26,407 nt of DNA from Beroe ovata. Taxonomy: Eukaryota; Ctenophora; Nuda; Beroida; Beroidae. The notes under the pieces were generated by a model. It had not been told where the DNA came from. It did not search any database and saw nothing but the letters and a program-made list of their open reading frames with translations. Below, piece by piece: positions 20,023-26,407 of this stretch (position 1 is its first letter; every line of letters starts with the position of its first letter). The DNA lies in contig CAMPET010000006.1 in NCBI GenBank assembly GCA_946803715.1, positions 508,846 to 535,252 on the forward strand, read 5' to 3'. The position numbers and the translations under genes are program-made.

Positions 20023-20350
20023 TTATTTTGCTTCTCTCTTCTTATCTATCCCTTCTCCAATGCCTCTTTGTAGGATTGGGCCTTCGTCTTTTTTGACATT
20101 TTCATGTAGAAAATGCACGGTGTACAGATATGAAGAATCGACAATCGTCTGGTATTCCACTGATTTGCGAAGTCGGACAAATGAAACAGTAGTTGTAGCA
20201 TACTGTTGCATTTTTCCAAGTTCGGAATCAGAATAAGACCTATGTCCAGCAATTTCTTTCACAAGCTCTCTAAGTATACGACACTTTAGGATAACTCCTC
20301 TCTATGTCTAACCGTCGAATCAGTTTGAATATTTTAGGAGTTTTGGCCAT
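20023..20350 (-). pseudogene. FMC1-like (LYR-related mitochondrial assembly factor), frame broken by one base
   Basis: From the ATG at 20350 the frame reads MAKTPKIFKLIRRLDIERSY and stops at a TAG at 20270-20272. The next frame continues LRELVKEIAGHRSYSDSELG, then MQQYATTTVSFVRLRKSVEY to a TAA at 20023. The span of 328 nt is 109 codons plus one base. As a whole it resembles FMC1 (formerly C7orf55), a short protein of about 113 residues needed to assemble mitochondrial ATP synthase: FRGLLRELRYL, YLVKAFRAHR and the following LCLLRSIRK line up with it in order. The two frames overlap for about 30 nt, so the extra base could be anywhere there. An intron of 43 nt from GTTAGA to TTAG would also restore phase but loses aligned residues. 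Decay, an assembly error or a tiny intron are all possible. Confidence 0.5.
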
Positions 20351-22790
20351 CAGACATTCCAAAACTTTGAAAGCCTTGCATTTGAGAGAAAAACATACTC
20401 AACAAAATATACAACAGCAAAGACAGTGAACAGGGCAGTAAGCTGTGGTTCCAAAGCAAGACCAATTACATTCTAATGTAATATAGTTGGCGGTTACGAA
20501 ACACTGCACAAAAAGTTCAATTTATCAAACCGACACGCTGGTGCTTTAGGGCGCCATTTAAGATTGGGGCCGAGAATATTTTAATTGAAATTTCTTAATT
20601 TTGTGTGAGAATTTTGTTCTTCGCAATTCTCTATTTTTCGACATAAATATTGCGTCATAACTTAATGAAAATTAATTTCACTCACTCCTCTTTTTCTCCT
20701 GACCCTGGACTCAAATCACACAAATAAGCTGTGGTCAAAACATTTTCGTGGCTTGGTTGACTTGGTAGATATTCTTTCATGTCAGTCAGCCTTATTGGAT
20801 TTGGTGAGTGCTATATTCCGAAATGTCAGTTCTATCGTACCACTAAAACCAATGAGACAGACTGAAAATCAATCACACATTAGCAGCAAATTCAAATACA
20901 CAACAAAACGACTCACCTCCCAACATAGAGACAGGGGATAAGGCAATACATCACTCCTCTACCCGGAATCTTAAGATGCGGAGGACAAAAAAGGCAAAAA
21001 CAACGAATCAGTTCAAGACTGTGAGAGACACAGCTGCGAGTTAGACGGTGGTACACAGAGAGTACTATGCGGGTGTTCTGACTCTGAGACCTGCAACAAT
21101 TCTCTATGATCACAACTTGTCATGGTTTTGCAGCGAACAGTTACTACATTATAATACGCTCTAATAGGGAACCCCCTCTATATTTGGAAGAATTGCACAA
21201 ACTCTACGCTGGAGTATAGAGTGATTCTAATGGTATAACCGGAGTGAGTGTAGTATATGGTGTGTCTGTGTGTCTGTGTGTGTGTCTGTGTGTGTGTCTG
21301 TGCGTGTGTGTGTGTGTGTGTGTGTTGGTGTGTGTCACTTTGTCATGGGAATACCTCGGGCAGATATTACAACCTCTGTGCAACTGCTTCATCGGATGAG
21401 TCTAGAATTTCACTCTATATCACGATAAACAACCGTTATTGTCTCTATGTAGATGCTTTACAAGGTCCATTCAGGGCAATTTAATCTTCACGGCGTTCAG
21501 CGGAAGAAGCCAGTTTCAATCAGTGATTAATCACACGCGTTTCGAAGTGCACGCTCTACAAACTCAGGATGAATGTGACTACCAGGATGTCAAGCGATGA
21601 GTAACGGATAATATCAACAGTTGACCTCATGTTCAGGTAAAATAAGATTCGAGGGCGGTAGATTGAGGGGAATCTGCCACTTGCCAGTGCCATGTGCAGA
21701 TGCCTATTTCAGCAATCGATACTGGTGCTGAGAGAGGACATTATTATGAGACAACAAAAAGTGCACGTCGCTGACTGTACCCGTAGTACGAAGAGGTATA
21801 AGTGTGCAGACACCAAAATCAAACTGAAACGAAATGTACATTCCATGAAACGACGCAACGCGCGTTGGTTATGCAACTGCGAGGCCAGGTCACGTGATTT
21901 TGAAAACTGCCCTGATTGGACGCGCGCATACTGCAGTTGCACGCAGTACACAGTCAATCGAGAGAGAGTGTACAATATATGTGTGTGTGCGATTTCTTGT
22001 TTCTACGGTTCCATGTGCTGACCGCGTTCAATGTACACTGAAACCATACATTGTATTTGATCACAAATCCATTATTCAGGATTTAAGAATTGAGCCTACT
22101 CATAAAATCTGTTCATTTATCATATTCCTTTGGATTGTGTACGTGTTGCCGACACGACTGACGACAGTCTGCAATTACCAATCACTGCAATGGGATATTT
22201 CCATACTTGTTCCTGTCATCTCAATCTGTCAACTGTCATAGTGAATCCTCTACCGATTTCACATTTGACACCATACACTATCTCAGATATGACTTATGAG
22301 ATAATTATTAACCGCCTGGCGATCATCTAGGTATCCGATATTTGAATAATCCGACGTCGATTACAGAGTTTTAGTAGTGTTTTAGTAGTGTCTAAATGGT
22401 GTAGCTTATATTATACACATCATCGCACTCATTTCATGCGGTGTCATAAGATCGAGCTACGGAAGTCTTCATATTATATAGACGTATCGTTGACTGTATT
22501 TGAAGATATTTCCGATGAATCTGCACCCCAATCTCATTATTATAGATAGCACATCATAATCAATATGTTGTATCAAATCTAATATTCATTGATTCTTTTT
22601 ACCCAATTCGTTAATGATTATAGGACTGCATCATTATCATTATATTTGATGATTCAATTTCCCGATTAGATAAAGACACCAGTTTTTTCCACAGTCAGCT
22701 CTTAGGTGATGCCCCGGGTTTCGTGTAGATATTATTATTACGCAACTTTCCCACCTCAATAACAATGAGTACCTATATTCTTAATCTTAC
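20351..22790. other. Non-coding stretch with TG repeat and a CpG-rich patch
   Basis: A TG-rich microsatellite occupies 21257-21339. Around 21850-21960 the DNA is CpG-rich with a TCACGTGA E-box (21890-21897) and an inverted CCAAT box (GATTGG, 21914-21919), which is promoter-like. A short plus frame ending MSVSLIGFG at a perfect donor GTGAGT (20802) and another with YYNLCATASSDES near 21366 have no partners. Confidence 0.4.
21257..21339. repeat. TG-rich microsatellite
   Basis: TGTGTC-interrupted TG repeat, then a long pure TG run. Confidence 0.9.
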
Positions 22791-22873
22791 CTCGTATAGT
22801 AGTTGACGCCGAGGGCCGGGGCTGTGGCCCGACGCAAGAGTCTGTTGAACGGTTCCGTGACATTCCGATACAT
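22791..22873 (-). CDS. Orphan first coding exon with a presequence-like N-terminus
   Basis: An ATG at 22873 (A at -3, in-frame TAG eight codons upstream) opens 27 codons to a perfect donor ACGAG|GTAAGA, phase 2. It reads MYRNVTEPFNRLLRRATAPA then LGVNYYT. With several Arg, no acidic residue after Glu7 and an amphipathic look, it resembles a mitochondrial targeting sequence. The exon is GC-rich in AT-rich surroundings. No following exon with a phase-2 acceptor was recognised to the left, so the gene is unnamed and incomplete. Confidence 0.4.
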
Positions 22874-22920
22874 CGTGAGGATCCCGCACGATTTGCACTA
22901 ATGCGTTCTGCTATCACTCG

Positions 22921-22940
22921 GAGTTCATGAACATGAACTC
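22921..22940. promoter_or_regulatory. Perfect inverted repeat upstream of the orphan first exon
   Basis: GAGTTCATG and CATGAACTC separated by AA. It contains nuclear-receptor-type half-sites (AGTTCA and TGAACT) and lies 48 bp upstream of the ATG at 22873. Confidence 0.35.
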
Positions 22941-23379
22941 GACATAATATCTCCTGTGAAATAATGAATTAGTATCTTGGGTAGGCTTGATTTATTGATG
23001 TTGATTTGGGAGAACATCCCTAGTTTATCCGCTTCATTGCAGTGTGTGTTCGACACCACGTTACTTCACACGTGGTACGCCGCCCACGTGCTCCATGAGC
23101 AATTCCTCGGTGTTTAGGGAGGATTTTATTGTTATCGCAATTGCTGGCAAGTCCGAGAAATTATGGGGTATCTGTCCACTGATAAATACCAGTAATCGAG
23201 TCATATTTGCCGACTAAACACAATATCAACTAGTTGGAATTGGATTGCCGTATCTCAGAGTTAATGAAATGAAGGAGCGTCGATAAGGGGACAGGCATTG
23301 TCAAGCACTCAAACCTGTGTACCTGGTGCCAGCACAAACTGCGATAGAAAACCCTGGTGAAACGGCCGTGAAGTCAGCA

Positions 23380-23497
23380 GAGATATGGCACCTTTATATT
23401 TCGAAGATTTATGGGGTGTATTCTTATTTCTTGACTTTTTGATTCATGTATGTACTATGTATCGGTTTCTATGATCTGTTTTCAGGTGCCATATCTC
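23380..23497. repeat. Short element with 14-bp perfect terminal inverted repeats
   Basis: GAGATATGGCACCT at 23380-23393 and its exact complement AGGTGCCATATCTC at 23484-23497 flank 90 bp. The size and arms fit a small MITE-like element or a hairpin, but no target-site duplication is evident. Confidence 0.5.
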
Positions 23498-24475
23498 GTG
23501 GTACCCAGCTGTACATTAGCTCTAGATTGTGGGTCCAAATCACTAATATAATGCAAGGAAACAGAAAGAAATCAGATCGATCTTGCATCCGCAAAGCATT
23601 TCACGATCACCCAGCTACTGAGTCACTGGGTCTATTTGTTACTTGTAAACGGTCGTCGCTCTCAAATGAACATGACCAGTGACCACTCGTAGCTTCTCCA
23701 GACTGACTTCTGATTATATTGATAATGCCAGCAGACATGGTCTATTTGTACGATGTGTGACATGGAAGTGACCCCTGAACTAAACAAATAGCGTACCTAA
23801 ATATCATCAAAGTGGTTCAGTTCATTTCTATAATTATTATAGGTGTGCACAAATTCATTTATCAAATATTAGGATAAGTCAATCTATCCATCAAGCCAGG
23901 GCGTTTATAGTGTGTCCGTGAGATCACAATGCATTTGTTGTTGTGTGACAGTTTATGGGTCATTTTATCACCCGTTGACCGTTGTTGCTCACTCTTGTAC
24001 AAACAATATGAGCTTGCAGAGACCATCATGACTATGGCACGCACTTGATCAGGAATATGAAACTGATCAGTGATCAGGACAACTGATCGACAACCTGAAA
24101 CCGATGGTCCTATGTGAAATGGCGCTATGAAACGCGAAAACACGGTTCTATTCAAAGCTTATTGTCGAATACTGTATCGAATTTTGAATTGAGTACTCGG
24201 ATATAGCAGTCACGTGAGCAGTATGTCATTCTGCGTGCTAAAATAGACTCCGTGCACAAACTTTACAACACTACTTAATACAATCAAATTTGAGCTAATG
24301 TTTTGATGCAACCGATGGCGAAAGTCCGAGTTGAGCTTGGTGACCGGTCTATAATATATTACAACTCGGTTCAAGGAACCAGGTTGTTTTATTGCTCTGT
24401 GAACATTTGGGTGCGATGGTTTCTTTCCCAGAGATGAGACCATTACAATGAGTGTCCATGTGATTTCTATAATCA

Positions 24476-24519
24476 CATTTCATGAATGATTCAGTACCAT
24501 TTCATGAATGATTCAGTAC
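24476..24519. repeat. Perfect 22-bp tandem duplication
   Basis: CATTTCATGAATGATTCAGT plus AC occurs twice head to tail, ending 40 bp before the CD225 gene start. It contains TGATTCA, similar to an AP-1 site, in each copy. Confidence 0.8.
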
Positions 24520-24559
24520 CAGTTGTACCTAATGCACACATTCCCCACTTAGGAAAATT

Positions 24560-24724
24560 ATGGCAGTGTCTTCGCCTGAACAATGCAGTCACACCAGTTA
24601 CCAGATCCTGCAATGTGACCGTGATGGCAGAGAGTGGGTGCAAAGTGACTGTGAGGGCGGAAAGTGTGTGCAGAGTGGCGGAAAGTGTGTGCAGGGCGGA
24701 GCAGATTTCCCATCAGGAGGACCG
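24560..24724 (+). CDS. CD225/dispanin-family protein, exon 1 (cysteine-rich N-terminus)
   Basis: An ATG at 24560 with A at -3 and G at +4 opens 55 codons to a perfect donor CCG|GTAAGT, phase 0. The segment reads MAVSSPEQCSHTSYQILQCD, then a tandem unit GGKCVQS/GGKCVQG, and ends GADFPSGGP. Six cysteines in 55 residues and the duplicated KCVQ unit are unusual; most CD225 proteins have a Pro/Tyr-rich tail here. The gene is complete with the exon at 25133-25558 (196 residues in all). Confidence 0.75.
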
Positions 24725-25132
24725 GTAAGTGTTTCATAACACGTGTTCGTGTGAGTTGTTACCACACCAGTATATCTGCTGCAAGAAGAGAGACACATGT
24801 ATGTCGTGTTAGTCATTCACTGTCCTTAACTCTCGGAACGGAGTTTTGAGTAACTAAGGGTACCGCATGGAAACCTCAACGACAAAAGAGATATGATCAC
24901 TGCCATGGCAGAGGAGAGTATCATAAACGTTCCACGCTGCGTCATTGCCAATAATATTGCACCTTTTAGTGTCATATTATCATGGGTCAGATGCAATTAT
25001 TCCATTTTTAAACTTTCATCAGCACCATGCCACAGGAGTTTGTCTATTGAGACTGATAAGTCAAATCTGTCAGTGTCACATGGAAACATGGCACCAATCA
25101 TAATATCCCTCCATCATGATACCTGTCTTCAG

Positions 25133-25558
25133 GAGATCAAGTACCTGAATATCGAGAGCCACCTGGGGCTATCTCTGTTCCTGGTGTTTGCCATGCCGCT
25201 CACGGGTATCCCTGCCCTCATCTTCTCACTGGAGGTACGCCGTGCTGTGCGCGAGGGCGACATAAAGTCTGCGAGAATCTGGTCCCGCCGAGCGGCGCTC
25301 ACCACCTGTGTGGGTGGAGTAACGATACTCCTCCTAGGTGGTGGCTACATCGTGTGGCTGGTCACCTGGTGGCTGACACCATTCAACCCGCAGCCCGCGG
25401 CAGTTCAATCTCAGCTGGGATTGGGAGCTGAGGAGTTCAGGACTAATATCATAACCAGGTCTCCACCCGTGACGTATCCCTCGGACTATGACGCTATGAC
25501 GTCATCACCAGCCGGCCTCGACATCGTACGATCACACGAGTTACCCTCAGTTACTTGA
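25133..25558 (+). CDS. CD225/dispanin-family protein, exon 2 (membrane domain)
   Basis: Acceptor CCTGTCTTCAG at 25132, phase 0, after a 408-bp intron; 141 codons to TGA. Residues 61-135 of the full protein form a CD225 domain: a first hydrophobic segment (HLGLSLFLVFAMPLTGIPAL), the conserved loop (EVRRAVREGDIKSARIWSRR, with Gly-Asp at 97-98), and a second segment (GGVTILLLGGGYIVWLV). The family includes IFITM, PRRT2 and SYNDIG proteins, which sit in the plasma membrane or endosomes. The paired Cys often palmitoylated in the first segment are replaced by Phe-Ala (FAMPL). The C-terminal tail has PPVTYPSDY. The exon is GC-richer than its surroundings. Family call is firm; the role is not known. 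Confidence 0.82.
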   Translation, partial: EIKYLNIESHLGLSLFLVFAMPLTGIPALIFSLEVRRAVREGDIKSARIWSRRAALTTCVGGVTILLLGGGYIVWLVTWWLTPFNPQPAAVQSQLGLGAEEFRTNIITRSPPVTYPSDYDAMTSSPAGLDIVRSHELPSVT

Positions 25559-25763
25559 ATAGTAGACAATGGGGATTCCGGGATCTGAGCGTACATAATA
25601 TCAATATGTTGAACACAATAGTATTAGTAGTTGATCAACATTATAGTATGTTGATTAAATTTTAAAATGTTCAGTGTGATAGGAACTTGTACTAAATCCA
25701 GTACTCATTTATTGAGGTTTCATAAATATAAATTGTTTTTAAAACGCTCATTGGCCTATCAGA

Positions 25764-25769
25764 AATAAA
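25764..25769 (+). terminator. AATAAA poly(A) signal for the CD225 gene
   Basis: First canonical signal after the stop codon, about 206 nt downstream and just before the repeat begins at 25791. Confidence 0.6.
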
Positions 25770-25790
25770 GTGGGTCAAATAACAAACAAT

Positions 25791-26407
25791 CTATAATATA
25801 AAGGAAGAAGGCACTTTAAGCGCGTGCGCAAATAACTCGACCAAATGGAGTTGGAGAGCCGGGATTTTTTGCAAGGTGGTAGAAAAATCTATTCCGCTGT
25901 CGAACATCATTTCGGATTTTTGAATTAGGCCTTAGATTTATTGTTATCGGCGCTGGAAGTTCGAAAAATTGCCGTTAAAAAGAACTTTGCAACATAGGAT
26001 TGATTAATTTAGTGCGTGTTGCTACGCGACGTAGGAGTTGCACGTGCATATTTAGTGAAAGTGCGCGCGCGCCACTGTTGCTGTCATTTTGTCGTTTCTT
26101 TGTTTTGGGACCGTTTCAATTTTGAAGCTTACTCATTCAAAATCAAATACTTAATTTCAATTTCTGTTATTCACTAGGTTTCCGAAATTGAGTGTAGCAC
26201 GCCCACTTGACGGGTGTTCTAGTCTATAATATAAAGGAAAGAGGCACTTTAAGCGCGTGCGCAAATAACTCGACCAAATGGAGTTGGAGAGCCGGGAATT
26301 TTTGCAAGGTGGTAGAAAAACCGATTCCGCTGTCGAACATCATTTCGGATTTTTGAATTAGGCCTTAGATTTTTTGTAATCGGCGTCGGAAGTTGGAAAA
26401 ATTGCCG
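25791..26407. repeat. Direct repeat of 433-bp period, cut by the window edge
   Basis: The sequence starting CTATAATATAAAGG at 25791 recurs at 26224 and stays about 95 per cent identical for all 184 bp available. Each copy contains AAGCGCGTGCGCAAATAA, a palindromic GC core in AT-rich DNA. A GTGCGCGCGCGCCAC run lies between copies (about 26060). No open frame of note was seen. It could be a satellite array or the ends of a mobile element. Confidence 0.8.

Larger units (their letters stand above)
22874..24475. other. Intergenic stretch
   Basis: Holds two inverted repeats (22921-22940 and 23380-23497). A plus-strand frame after a TTTTCAG at 23486 is open to 23682 but overlaps the inverted repeat and has no partners. 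Nothing else supported. Confidence 0.4.

Noticed and set aside
21692-22021. Cys-rich, basic plus-strand frame of about 109 codons
   Set aside because: It coincides with a CpG-rich promoter-like patch, the antisense strand is equally open, and no conserved pattern was seen.
23486-23682. Plus-strand exon after a TTTTCAG
   Set aside because: The acceptor lies in the arm of an inverted repeat and no partner exon or donor fits.
1-26407. CRISPR arrays, tRNA or rRNA genes, bacterial operons
   Set aside because: No regularly spaced repeats with unique spacers, no T-loop consensus in a cloverleaf setting and no rRNA-like sequence were seen; spliced animal genes rule out a prokaryotic reading.

Overview
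The window is nuclear DNA from an animal. It is AT-rich, its genes are split by GT-AG introns (mostly about 65-200 bp, some much longer), and the recognisable proteins are metazoan families: an UNC13/BAIAP3 exocytosis factor, an SLC35G-type transporter and a CD225/dispanin membrane protein. I cannot name the phylum. All exon models below were made by hand from splice sites, reading phase and family resemblance recalled from memory; no search was run.

Layout. A large minus-strand gene of the BAIAP3/Munc13-4 class runs from about 12.46 kb down to 1.43 kb and continues past the left edge. I place 21 distinct exons, one of them present in two copies. In order they encode an N-terminal segment, a C2 domain, the MUN region with MHD1, and the start of MHD2. 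The last intron inside the window that can be bounded (1767-7289, or to 7615) is more than 5.5 kb long and holds other coding sequence on the same strand: one long exon (4563-5432) and a two-exon unit (2073-3468), both encoding mostly disordered proteins. The next intron holds an intronless SLC35G-like gene on the plus strand (148-1224).

From 12.9 to 24.5 kb the DNA is gene-poor and AT-rich with microsatellites. It contains a small FMC1-like gene whose frame is broken (20023-20350), an orphan first exon with a presequence-like N-terminus (22791-22873) and an orphan internal exon (17225-17432). At 24.56-25.56 kb lies a complete two-exon CD225 gene with a cysteine-rich N-terminus. The right edge enters a repeat of 433-bp period.

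The main points of interest are the nested arrangement, the chance that the disordered unit splices in phase onto the UNC13 MHD2 exons to make a short isoform, and three reading-frame lesions (a TAG, a T-run frameshift and an FMC1 frameshift) that are either assembly errors or real gene decay.
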